A stretch of 6,111 nucleotides of DNA from DATJBC01 sp035515515 (GCA_035515515.1 DATJBC010000028.1:1-6111); one strand, 5' to 3'. Numbered from the stretch's first letter, positions 1 through 5,435 are shown. Numbers and translations are program-made. Notes: generated from the sequence alone by a model not told the origin.

Positions 1-175
1 GCAGGTGGGCGTGCAGGGCGACGGCGCCCTCGGACAGGGTGCTGGCCGCCTCGAGCAGGCGCGCCGCGGGGAGCACGGCCGTGCCGTGCGTGCTCACCGG
101 GGGCGTGTCCCGCTCGCCCTGGATGGCCGACAGCCGGCGGCGCCCGGCGGGCGCGCCCTCCCCCACGTCCTGCAT
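1..175 (-). CDS. Unrecognised protein, N-terminal part only (runs off left edge)
   Basis: This reading frame starts with ATG at 175-173 and stays open to the window edge, giving 58 residues that begin MQDVGEGAPAGRRRLSAIQG. It is not on any list of complete ORFs because its end lies outside. Support for coding: every codon in the visible part ends in G or C, and a GGGAG ribosome-binding site (plus-strand 181-185) lies 5 nt before the ATG. The visible part is hydrophilic at first, then Ala/Leu-rich from about residue 38 (LPAARLLEAASTLSEGAVAL), which could be the start of a helix. There is no signal peptide or recognisable motif, so I assign no function. It lies 74 nt downstream of the luciferase-like gene on the same strand, with an AT-richer stretch between them that may carry its own promoter. 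Confidence 0.6.
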   Translation of the reverse strand, partial: MQDVGEGAPAGRRRLSAIQGERDTPPVSTHGTAVLPAARLLEAASTLSEGAVALHAHL

Positions 176-180
176 CCCAG

Positions 181-240
181 CTCCCGTCTCGTCGTCGCCG
201 CCCGTGCTCGCAAAACTACACCTCTGTGACTTGAGCCGCT
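181..240 (-). promoter_or_regulatory. Candidate promoter/operator in the 74-nt gap before the leftmost gene
   Basis: Plus-strand 211-235 (caaaactaca then cctctgtgac ttgag) is an AT-richer patch in otherwise very GC-rich DNA. Read on the minus strand it contains TAGTTT (218-213), which fits the actinobacterial -10 pattern TAnnnT. The start codon at 175 would lie about 38 nt downstream, after a GGGAG Shine-Dalgarno (185-181). An imperfect dyad, AAACTACA-CCTC-TGTGACTT, spans 213-232; 5 of its 8 paired positions match. No good -35 box is visible at the right distance, so this is tentative. Confidence 0.3.
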
Positions 241-249
241 CGGACCCGG

Positions 250-1125
250 TCAGCACTCGGCGGCGCGCCGGCGGCACGGCTCCAGGGCGTCGAAGGCCGC
301 CGGCACGTCGTCCGCCGACATGGCGAAGAGGAGCGCGGCGACGGCGTCGGCCCCGCCCTCGGCGTACTGCTCGGTGATGCCGGCGTCGAGCGGCTTGAAG
401 TAGGGGCACACCGTGATGCGCAGCTCGGCGCGCCGGCGGCCGTGCTCGTCGAGCAGCGCGTCGAGCCGGGCCAGCGCAGGGGGGAGCTCGTCGGGAGCTC
501 GGTCGAAGGTGTGCCACCCCTGGCCCAGGCGCGCCGCCCGGCGCAGAGCCGGCTGGCTCTCGCCCCCGATGTGGACGGGGGGATGGGGATCCTGGACCGG
601 CTTGGGGTGCATGTTGCACGGGGGCAGGGTGTAGTGGTCGCCGCTGAACGACGAGGGGTCGTCGCACCACAGCGCCCGCAGCACGCCCAGGTACTCGTCG
701 GTGCGCGCCCCCCGGCCCGGCCACGGTGCGGCCACCGCCTCGGACTCCTCGCGCAGCCAGCCCACCCCCACCCCCAGGTCGACCCGGCCCCCCGACAGCC
801 AGTCCAGCGTGGCGACCTCCTTGGCCGTGTACACCGGGTTGCGCTGGGGCAACAGGCACATGGCCGTCCCCAGGCGCACGGTGCGGGTGAGCCCGGCCAC
901 GAAGGCCAGGGTGGTGAAGGGCTCGAGCAGGCCCGACCCGGGCGGGATCGGCATCTCGCCGCTCTCGGCGTAGGGATAACGCGAGGCGTAGTCCTCGAAG
1001 GTGACCACGTGCTCGCCCACCCACACCGTGGCGACCCGGCGCTCCTCGGCCTCCCTGGCCACGGCGGCCAGCACCTCGGGCGTGGACATGGGGCTGGCGG
1101 TGGGCAGCCAGACGTCGAACTCCAT
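250..1125 (-). CDS. LLM-class F420-dependent oxidoreductase (Rv2161c-like family)
   Basis: The product is a 291-residue luciferase-like (bacterial luciferase/F420-dependent reductase fold) protein that probably uses reduced coenzyme F420 to reduce or oxidise a small organic substrate in the cytoplasm. Seen in the sequence: an N-terminal beta strand (FDVWLPTASP); the early core VATVWVGEHV (31-40); the family block TVRLGTAMCLLPQRNPVYTA (82-101) followed by KEVATLDWLSGGR; GVGVGWLREE (118-127), the hallmark segment of this subgroup; RGARTDEYL (138-146); NMHPKPVQ then HPPVHIGG (181-188); and ALRRAARLGQGWH (193-205). Length and motif order match the TIGR03619-type family as I remember it. Start: ATG at 1125 with a strong AAGGAG Shine-Dalgarno 5 nt upstream. 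It follows the small deazaflavin-dependent protein by 45 nt and is probably cotranscribed. The substrate is unknown; F420 rather than FMN is inferred from the family. Confidence 0.9.
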   Translation of the reverse strand: MEFDVWLPTASPMSTPEVLAAVAREAEERRVATVWVGEHVVTFEDYASRYPYAESGEMPIPPGSGLLEPFTTLAFVAGLTRTVRLGTAMCLLPQRNPVYTAKEVATLDWLSGGRVDLGVGVGWLREESEAVAAPWPGRGARTDEYLGVLRALWCDDPSSFSGDHYTLPPCNMHPKPVQDPHPPVHIGGESQPALRRAARLGQGWHTFDRAPDELPPALARLDALLDEHGRRRAELRITVCPYFKPLDAGITEQYAEGGADAVAALLFAMSADDVPAAFDALEPCRRRAAEC

Positions 1126-1130
1126 GGGGG

Positions 1131-1136
1131 CTCCTT
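1131..1136 (-). promoter_or_regulatory. Shine-Dalgarno site of the luciferase-like gene
   Basis: The minus strand reads AAGGAG followed by CCCCC and ATG, a near-perfect ribosome-binding site at 5 nt. It fixes the start at 1125 and rules out the longer reading in another frame that begins at 1352. Confidence 0.75.
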
Positions 1137-1170
1137 GCGGTGTGCCGGCCCGTGGCGCGCGGGCGAGCGG

Positions 1171-1620
1171 CTAGGGGGGCGGCGCCGGGGAGATGCGGAA
1201 CACGGGGTGCTCGGGGGCGATGCGCCGGAGCTCCTCGGGGGCGGCGTCGGCCGACACCCCCCCGAAGAACCGGCCCACCTCGAATCCCCACCGCCGCAGG
1301 TAGGCGCGCAGCGCCGCCTCCTTGTCGGTGTCGGCCAGCTCCTCGGCGCCAAAGGGCTCGACCCGCCGCCCCACGACCAGCTCCCCGCCGCCCGCCACGC
1401 GCAGGTTGCGGACCCACTGGGTCTCGCCCCGGGGGGCCACCAGGTAGCGCTGCCCGTCGAGGCTGAGCACGTTGACCGGGGTGGTGCGCCACTGGCCCGA
1501 GGTCCGGCCCCGCACGCGCAGCACGCGCGACCCCCACACGCTCAGCCCCAGGCGGGTGGCGCCGGCCACGAGGCGGTTGAAGAGGTGGTCGAGGAATTTC
1601 GGCTCCTGGTAGTGGGGCAC
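1171..1620 (-). CDS. Deazaflavin (F420)-dependent nitroreductase/DDN-family protein
   Basis: The product is 149 residues, the usual size for the small split-beta-barrel deazaflavin-dependent nitroreductase (DDN-like) proteins of actinomycetes, which bind F420 and reduce quinones, enones or nitro compounds. Visible family signatures: SVWGSRVLRVRGRTSGQWRT (27-46), the conserved RGRxSG-x-WRxTPV block; GQRYLVAPRGETQWVRNLR (56-74), the F420-contacting loop in relatives; then LRAYLRRWGFEVGRFF (104-119) and a C-terminal HPVFRI (138-143). Start: GTG at 1620, giving VPHYQEPKFLDHLFN, which resembles relatives' N-termini, but its Shine-Dalgarno is weak (CAAGATGACGCC before GTG). An in-frame GTG at 1656 would add 12 residues and cannot be excluded. 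It sits 47 nt after the SDR stop and 45 nt before the luciferase-like gene. Two F420-type genes side by side suggest a shared redox step. Physiological substrate unknown. Confidence 0.87.
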   Translation of the reverse strand: MPHYQEPKFLDHLFNRLVAGATRLGLSVWGSRVLRVRGRTSGQWRTTPVNVLSLDGQRYLVAPRGETQWVRNLRVAGGGELVVGRRVEPFGAEELADTDKEAALRAYLRRWGFEVGRFFGGVSADAAPEELRRIAPEHPVFRISPAPPP

Positions 1621-1641
1621 GGCGTCATCTTGGCAAGCGCC

Positions 1642-1656
1642 GTGGCCGGCGGCCAC
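1642..1656 (-). other. Hairpin in the SDR-DDN intercistronic gap
   Basis: GTGGCC (1642-1647) and GGCCAC (1651-1656) form a perfect 6-bp inverted repeat around a 3-nt GGC loop, 12 nt after the SDR stop codon. No T tract follows. It could be a weak terminator, an mRNA-stability element, or a chance dyad in GC-rich DNA. It also overlaps the alternative GTG start of the next gene. Confidence 0.3.
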
Positions 1657-1667
1657 CGCGGCGGGCC

Positions 1668-2405
1668 TCAGCGCAGGCGCAGCCCCCCGTCCACGAGGAC
1701 GATCTCGCCCGTCATGTAGCGGGCGGTGAGCACGCTCAGGATGACGTGGGCGATGTCCTCGGGGGTGGCGGAGCGCTGCAGGGGCGCCTGGGCGCGCACG
1801 AAGGCGCGGACCACGTCCCAGGTGGCCGTCCACGGGGTGTCGACCAGGCCCGGCGCCACGGCGTTGACGCGCACCTCGGGCCCGAGCACGTTGGCGAGGA
1901 GCTCGGTCATGTGGCTCACGGCCGCCTTGGAGGTGGCGTAGGGGATCGAGCTGCCCCGTGTGGTGTGGCCCGCCACCGACGACACGTTGACGACCGCGCC
2001 GTCGCCGCTCGCCCGGAGGTGGGGCACGGCGGCCACCGTCACCAGCCAGGTGCCGATGACGTTGACGTCGAGGATCCGGCGCCACACCTCGACGGTGGCG
2101 GCTTCGAGGTCGGGGTGGGGGATCACCTCGGTCGTCCCCGCGTTGTTGACGAGGATGTCGAGCCGGCCGTGCGCGGCGACGGCCTCGGCCACGAGGTGCC
2201 GGGCCTGGTCGGGGTCGGCGATGTCGGCCCGCACGTAGGTGGCGCCCGGGAGCTCGCCCGCCAGGGCCCGGCCGGCCTCCTCCGAGCGCGCCGAGTTGAC
2301 CACCACGGTGGCCCCCGCCTCGGCCAGGGCGCGCGCCGTGGCCTCGCCGATGCCGCTCGAGGAGCCGGTGACGAGGGCGACTCTGCCCCGGAGCTGTGCG
2401 GTCAT
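1668..2405 (-). CDS. Classical SDR-family NAD(P)-dependent oxidoreductase (FabG-like)
   Basis: A 245-residue classical short-chain dehydrogenase/reductase, the normal length, expected to be a soluble tetramer interconverting an alcohol and a ketone. The motifs are complete: cofactor glycine motif TGSSSGIG (13-20), acidic D61 (RADIAD), NNAG (87-90), structural N115 (DVN), catalytic S143 (VNVSSVAG), Y156 and K160 (YATSK), PGLVDTP (185-191) and a C-terminal TGEIVLVDGG (232-241). Basic residue R40 after the second strand (NSARSEE) favours NADP(H) over NAD, as an inference. Start: ATG at 2405 with GAGGGG 5 nt upstream. It is the first gene of the leftward cluster and diverges from the FAH-family gene. 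FabG itself is less likely, because there is no acyl carrier protein or fatty-acid synthesis gene nearby and the partners are F420 enzymes. The exact substrate cannot be read from sequence. Confidence 0.92.
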   Translation of the reverse strand: MTAQLRGRVALVTGSSSGIGEATARALAEAGATVVVNSARSEEAGRALAGELPGATYVRADIADPDQARHLVAEAVAAHGRLDILVNNAGTTEVIPHPDLEAATVEVWRRILDVNVIGTWLVTVAAVPHLRASGDGAVVNVSSVAGHTTRGSSIPYATSKAAVSHMTELLANVLGPEVRVNAVAPGLVDTPWTATWDVVRAFVRAQAPLQRSATPEDIAHVILSVLTARYMTGEIVLVDGGLRLR

Positions 2406-2478
2406 GTGGTCCCCTCGTGGTGCCGTGGCCCGTGGGCCGGTGCTGTTCTCTTACCAGGGTTGTCGGTACCGTGGGGCG
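2406..2478. promoter_or_regulatory. Divergent promoter region between the SDR operon and the FAH gene
   Basis: These 73 nt must carry the promoters of both divergent units. On the minus side, GAGGGG (plus-strand 2411-2416) is the Shine-Dalgarno of the SDR. On the plus side, TACCGT (2467-2472) fits the TAnnnT -10 pattern and ends 6 nt before the GTG start at 2479, the spacing expected for a leaderless transcript; no convincing -35 is visible. A short dyad GGCCC-GT-GGGCC (2427-2438) lies between the two start regions and could be an operator. I could not place a minus-strand promoter. Confidence 0.4.
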
Positions 2479-3351
2479 GTGCGCCTGGTCAGCTTCGTGG
2501 AGCGTGGCGACCCGTCGGCGCTCCGCACGGGGGTCATGCTCGAAGGCGAGGTGGTCGACCTCACCGACCCCGCCGTGGGGCTCCCCGGCGACATGACCCA
2601 GCTCCTGGTGGAGGGGCCCGGTGCCCTCGAGCGCGCCGCCGACGCCCCGCGCACCGGCGCCCGGCGCCTCCCGGCCGCGCTCGTGCACCTGCGCCCCCCG
2701 GTGCCGCACCCGCCCAAGGTGCTCGGCATCGGGCTCAACTACGGGGCGCACATCGCCGAGACCGGCGCGCCGCGCCCGGAGTACCAGGTGTGGTTCAACA
2801 AGCAGCGCACCTGCGTCATCGGGCCCGGTGACGCCATCGAGGTCCCCCGCCAGTCGGAGCAGGTGGACTACGAGGGCGAGCTGGCCATGGTGGTGGGGCG
2901 CCGGTGCCGCCGCGTGTCCGTGTCGGAGGCGCCGTCGGTGGTGGCGGGGTTCACCATCTGCAACGACGTGACGGTGCGGGACTGGCAGTGGCGCACCCCC
3001 ACCTGGACGCTGGGCAAGTCCTTCGACACCCACGGCCCCACCGGGCCCTGGATCGTGGCCGGCGACGACATGGCGGACCCGCACGGCCTGCGCCTGCGCA
3101 CGTGGGTGAACGACGACCTGCGCCAGGACTCGTCGACCGGCGACATGATCTTCTCCTGCTGGGAGCAGGTGTCGTACCTGTCCGAGGTGTTCACGCTGGA
3201 GCCCGGCGACATCATCTCGACGGGCACGCCGGCGGGGGTGGGCATGAGCTTCGACCCGCCCCGCTGGCTGGCGGCCGGCGACGTCGTGCGCATCACCGTC
3301 GACGGCATCGGGACCCTCGAGAACCCCGTCGTCGACGAGCCGCCGGGCTGA
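2479..3351 (+). CDS. Fumarylacetoacetate hydrolase (FAH) family protein
   Basis: A 290-residue member of the FAH superfamily, Mg/Mn-dependent enzymes that hydrolyse, isomerise or decarboxylate beta-diketo or 2-oxo acids at the end of aromatic-ring catabolism. Two parts are seen: an N-terminal cap-like segment (1-75) and the catalytic mixed beta-roll, with KVLGIGLNYGAHIAE (80-94; H91 is the candidate catalytic histidine), metal ligands E132 and E134 (VDYEGELA) and D163 (CNDVTVRD), K180 in TLGKSFDTHGPTGPW, and STGTPAGVG (247-255). Start: GTG at 2479, giving VRLVSFVERG; longer readings run into the divergent promoter region. There is no usable Shine-Dalgarno, but a TACCGT -10-like box ends 6 nt upstream, suggesting leaderless translation. 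The arfB-like gene follows 11 nt after the stop. Likely activities are 2-hydroxyhepta-2,4-diene-1,7-dioate isomerase-like or acylpyruvate hydrolase-like; sequence alone does not decide between them. Confidence 0.9.
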   Translation: MRLVSFVERGDPSALRTGVMLEGEVVDLTDPAVGLPGDMTQLLVEGPGALERAADAPRTGARRLPAALVHLRPPVPHPPKVLGIGLNYGAHIAETGAPRPEYQVWFNKQRTCVIGPGDAIEVPRQSEQVDYEGELAMVVGRRCRRVSVSEAPSVVAGFTICNDVTVRDWQWRTPTWTLGKSFDTHGPTGPWIVAGDDMADPHGLRLRTWVNDDLRQDSSTGDMIFSCWEQVSYLSEVFTLEPGDIISTGTPAGVGMSFDPPRWLAAGDVVRITVDGIGTLENPVVDEPPG

Positions 3352-3362
3352 ACCGGGCCACC

Positions 3363-3794
3363 GTGACCGAGCCGGGACCGGCGGTGCTGCGCGTGACGCG
3401 CAGCCTGGCCATCCCGCTCGACGAGCTGCGCTGGCGCTTCTCGACCAGTGGCGGGCCGGGGGGCCAGCACGCCAACAAGGCGAGCACCCGGGCCGAGGTG
3501 AGCTTCGACGTCGCCGCCTCGCCGTCGCTCGGCCCCCGCCAGCGCGCCCGGCTCCTCGAGCGCGTGGGCGCCACGGCGCGCGCCGCCTCGGGCGAGGAGC
3601 GCTCGCAGGCCCGCAACCGCGAGGTGGCGCTCGAGCGGCTCCGGCGCCGCCTCCAGGTGGGCCTGCACGTCGAGACCCGGCGCGTGCCCACCGCGGTGCC
3701 GGCGGCGGCCGCCGCCCGGCGCCTGGCGGACAAGCGGCGCCGGGCGCAGCGCAAGCGCCAGCGCCAGCGGCCCGGGGCCGATGACGACGGGTGA
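3363..3794 (+). CDS. arfB: Ribosome-rescue peptidyl/aminoacyl-tRNA hydrolase ArfB
   Basis: A 143-residue class-I release-factor-like protein that frees ribosomes stalled on mRNAs lacking a stop codon by hydrolysing the peptidyl-tRNA. Seen: the GGQ catalytic motif within STSGGPGGQHANK (28-39; G33-G34-Q35), the following STRAEVSFDV, the helix ASGEERSQARNREVALERL (75-93), and a highly basic C-terminal tail (about 119-136, RRLADKRRRAQRKRQRQR) that in characterised ArfB enters the empty mRNA channel. There is no stop-codon recognition domain, and the length equals that of typical ArfB (about 140). That argues against RF1, RF2 and a truncated release factor. Start: GTG at 3363 (VTEPGPAVLRV), 11 nt after the FAH stop, with no strong Shine-Dalgarno, so translation may be coupled to the FAH gene. 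The last residues (GADDDG) are acidic, an unusual end after the basic tail. Confidence 0.93.
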   Translation: MTEPGPAVLRVTRSLAIPLDELRWRFSTSGGPGGQHANKASTRAEVSFDVAASPSLGPRQRARLLERVGATARAASGEERSQARNREVALERLRRRLQVGLHVETRRVPTAVPAAAAARRLADKRRRAQRKRQRQRPGADDDG

Positions 3795-3812
3795 GACAGC
3801 GCCGTGGGGCGC

Positions 3813-3846
3813 GCCGCCGCGGCCCGGTGGCGCGTGCCGCGGCGGC
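3813..3846. terminator. GC hairpin between convergent arfB and SDR genes
   Basis: GCCGCCGCGG (3813-3822) and CCGCGGCGGC (3837-3846) form a perfect 10-bp inverted repeat with a 14-nt loop. It fills most of the 54-nt gap between arfB (ends 3794) and the facing SDR (ends 3849). Position and symmetry suit a bidirectional terminator, but no T tract follows on either strand, so it would be of the U-less or factor-assisted type. Confidence 0.55.
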
Positions 3847-3848
3847 TC

Positions 3849-4646
3849 TCAGACGGCGTCGGGCCGCAGGAGCGCGTCGGTGCCGCCGTCGACGAACAGC
3901 ACGGCGCCGTGCACGTACCCGTGGGCGGGGTCGAGGAGGAAGGCCACCGCCCCGGCGATCTCCTGGGGGGTGGCCCGCCGCCCCAGGGGCACGGGCAGGG
4001 CGTCGATGAGCGGGCCCAGGACGGGGTCCTCCAGGCCGCCCGCCAGCAGGGGGGTGTCCACCGGGCCGGGCGCCAGCGCGTTGAGGCGCACGCCGTGCGC
4101 CCCCCAGGCGCCGGCCCGACGGCGCAGGGACCGGGCGAGCGCCAGCTTCCCCGTCCCGTAGACGGTGGCGCCGTCGAGGGTGGCCGCCGCGGCCCGGGCG
4201 CCGGCCTCGTCGCCGGCCTGGAGGCGTTCGAGCAGGGTGGCGTCGGCCGGGGTGAGCCCGGCCGCGTTCGAGGCGATGGCCACCGCCGCGGGCGCCTCAC
4301 CCTCGGCCAACAGGGGGAGGAGCCCGTCGAGCACCTCGAGCGCGCCGAAGTAGTTCACGCTCGGGATGCACTCGACGGGCGTGCACTGCGGCCCCAGCCC
4401 GGCGCACACCACGGCGCCGTCGAGCCTCCCCCCACAACGCTCGGCGACGGCCGACACGGCGTCGTGACGACCCTCGGGGACGCCGAGGTCCGCGGTGATG
4501 TCGCTGTCGTGCAGGTCGATCCCCACCACCCGCGCGCCGCTCTTCTGGTAGCGCGCGTAGGTGGCGGCGCCGATCCCGGAGGCGGCGCCGGTGACGACGA
4601 TGGTGCGGCGGGCGCGGCGCGGCGCGGGGGGAGGGGCCTTGTCCAC
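3849..4646 (-). CDS. SDR resembling 3-alpha-hydroxysteroid dehydrogenase/carbonyl reductase
   Basis: A 265-residue short-chain dehydrogenase. Motifs: TGAASGIG (19-26), GIDLHDSDITADL (42-54) with D44 favouring NAD(H), CAGLGPQ (81-87) in place of the usual NNAG, SVNYFGA (96-102), catalytic S126 (AIASNAAG), Y163 and K167 (YGTGK), AWGAHGVRLNALAPG (180-194), PVDTPLL, and the end YVHGAVLFVDGGTDALLRP (244-262). These subgroup segments (CAGLGPQ, SVNYFGA, AWG-GVRLN, YVHGA, DGG-DA--RP) match what I remember of Comamonas 3-alpha-HSD/carbonyl reductase (about 257 residues) from end to end. Coniferyl-alcohol dehydrogenase is a close alternative within the same subgroup. Start: GTG at 4646, the only in-frame start before the Rossmann motif; its ribosome site is poor. 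The N-terminus carries a short Pro/Arg-rich extension (APPPAPRRARR). It lies 54 nt downstream of the DUF4193-like gene on the same strand. Confidence 0.9.
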   Translation of the reverse strand: MDKAPPPAPRRARRTIVVTGAASGIGAATYARYQKSGARVVGIDLHDSDITADLGVPEGRHDAVSAVAERCGGRLDGAVVCAGLGPQCTPVECIPSVNYFGALEVLDGLLPLLAEGEAPAAVAIASNAAGLTPADATLLERLQAGDEAGARAAAATLDGATVYGTGKLALARSLRRRAGAWGAHGVRLNALAPGPVDTPLLAGGLEDPVLGPLIDALPVPLGRRATPQEIAGAVAFLLDPAHGYVHGAVLFVDGGTDALLRPDAV

Positions 4647-4675
4647 AGGGGCTCGTTGTAGCCCAAACCGGTGCT

Positions 4676-4695
4676 CGCCCGCCTCCCGGCGGGCG
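4676..4695 (-). terminator. Stem-loop just after the DUF4193-like gene
   Basis: CGCCCGCC (4676-4683), loop TCCC, GGCGGGCG (4688-4695): a perfect 8-bp stem with a tetraloop, beginning 5 nt past the minus-strand stop codon at 4701-4703. Downstream on the minus strand there is only a short GGTTTGGG, not a T tract. It may terminate or attenuate read-through into the SDR gene, which would then need its own promoter. Confidence 0.5.
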
Positions 4696-4700
4696 CGGCG

Positions 4701-5276
4701 TCACGCCGAGCAGTCCCGGCAGGTCAGCGCGACCGGGTCGCACAGCTGCGCCTGGCTGCGGACCAAGAAGCACGAGCGGCACACGAACTCCCCGAGGCCG
4801 CACGGGGCGACCTCGGACGTCACGGGGCGGGCGCGTACCAGCACGTCGCCGAGGGCGAGCTCGCCGACGCCGTCCGCCCCGTCGTCGACGAGGGCCAGGC
4901 GCACCTGCAACAGCGCGTCGAGCCCCTCCACGGTGTCGTCGAGGTCGTCGTCCACGTCGTCGTCGGGCTCTGCCTCGGCCGTACCCACCGGCACGCCCCG
5001 GCCCGGGGACAGCCCCGACGCCACCTCGAGTCCCTCCACGGTGTCGTCGAGGCCGTCGTCGAGGTCGTCCTGGGCGTGCACGAGGTCGTCGAGTGTCGCT
5101 TCGAGGACGTCCTCGTCCACGTCCTGCTCGAGGAGGTCCTCGTTGTCGAGCTCCTCCTCGAGCACCGCCTGCTCGTCGAGCTCGCCGATGGCGAGCTCCT
5201 CGGGGGGCTCGAGGTCCGGCTCTCCCTCGGTGAAGCGGGGCTCGGGGGGTGCGTCGATCCTCTCGGTCACGGTCAT
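4701..5276 (-). CDS. DUF4193-like zinc-ribbon protein with long acidic repeat region
   Basis: The product has 191 residues. The C-terminus, GEFVCRSCFLVRSQAQLCDP...TCRDC (from 163 to the end), carries two CxxC pairs (C166/C169 and C186/C189), a probable zinc site. It matches the end of actinobacterial DUF4193 proteins (EF-C-SCFLV--RSQL-----C-DCA in memory), whose function is unknown and whose usual length is about 100. Here the N-terminal 120 residues are extremely acidic (runs such as EEELDNEDLLEQDVDEDVLE) and contain a duplicated segment, LDDTVEGLE (76-84) and LDDTVEGLD (112-120). There is no signal peptide or membrane segment. The acidic part is probably disordered or loosely helical. Start: ATG at 5276 with an excellent AAGGAGG 8 nt upstream. 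It is divergent from the secreted repeat protein and upstream of the 3-alpha-HSD-like SDR. A role in nucleic-acid or polymerase contact is possible for an acidic zinc-ribbon protein but is only a guess. Confidence 0.85.
   Translation of the reverse strand: MTVTERIDAPPEPRFTEGEPDLEPPEELAIGELDEQAVLEEELDNEDLLEQDVDEDVLEATLDDLVHAQDDLDDGLDDTVEGLEVASGLSPGRGVPVGTAEAEPDDDVDDDLDDTVEGLDALLQVRLALVDDGADGVGELALGDVLVRARPVTSEVAPCGLGEFVCRSCFLVRSQAQLCDPVALTCRDCSA
4924..5052 (-). repeat. 108-nt-period internal duplication in the acidic protein gene
   Basis: A 21-bp stretch (ccctccacggtgtcg followed by tcgagg) occurs identically at 4924-4944 and 5032-5052, exactly 108 nt (36 codons) apart. It encodes the two LDDTVEGL copies. 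Flanking GTCGTCGAGG-type triplets extend the similarity loosely, consistent with duplication by slippage or recombination in an Asp/Glu-codon-rich region. Confidence 0.7.
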
Positions 5277-5284
5277 CGGCCACG

Positions 5285-5291
5285 CCTCCTT
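5285..5291 (-). promoter_or_regulatory. Strong Shine-Dalgarno of the DUF4193-like gene
   Basis: The minus strand reads AAGGAGG, then 8 nt, then ATG at 5276. This is the best ribosome-binding site in the window and implies efficient translation of the acidic protein. The promoter is less clear: TTGCGC (5380-5375) with a 17-nt spacer to GATGCT is the best pair I can see, and it is weak. Confidence 0.75.
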
Positions 5292-5363
5292 CTGCGAGCA
5301 CCGGGCCGCGCACGGGACCCGGGCAGGGCCGTCACCACACCGTCTGCACTCAGCATCGGGCCG

Positions 5364-5390
5364 GGGCCCGCCGTGCGCAAGGCCCTTTTT
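5364..5390 (+). terminator. Possible intrinsic terminator in the divergent spacer
   Basis: GGGCC (5364-5368) and GGCCC (5381-5385) can pair around a 12-nt loop and are followed directly by TTTTT (5386-5390), the only five-T run in the window. On the plus strand this resembles a small intrinsic terminator, but no plus-strand gene ends before it. It might stop antisense transcription over the acidic gene or insulate the next promoter. The stem is short, so confidence is low. Confidence 0.3.
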
Positions 5391-5435
5391 CCGCGGCGGC
5401 CTCCCCGCGCGGCGCGCCGGCCCGCCCCGCCCGCC

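Noticed and set aside
442..1719. 425-residue plus-strand open frame antisense to the luciferase-like and DDN genes
   Set aside because: It is rich in Gly/His/Arg/Gln with no recognisable domain and lies opposite two well-supported genes. In DNA this GC-rich, stop-free frames on the other strand are expected.
1746..2831. 361-residue plus-strand frame across the SDR and into the FAH gene
   Set aside because: Antisense to the SDR, then out of frame with FAH; low-complexity Gly/Arg/His composition and no domain.
1171..3084. 637-residue minus-strand frame spanning the DDN gene, the SDR and part of the FAH gene
   Set aside because: Only its last 149 residues (the DDN protein) look like a protein family. 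The rest is out of frame with the SDR and antisense to the FAH gene, so it is not a fusion.
3293..4300. 335-residue minus-strand frame antisense to arfB
   Set aside because: Extremely Arg/Pro/Ser-rich, out of frame with the SDR and opposite the clear GGQ protein.
4920..5180. GTCGTCGAGG-type triplet runs as a possible CRISPR or microsatellite array
   Set aside because: Spacing is irregular, there are no spacers, and all of it is explained by Asp/Glu/Leu codons of the acidic protein apart from the one 108-nt duplication.
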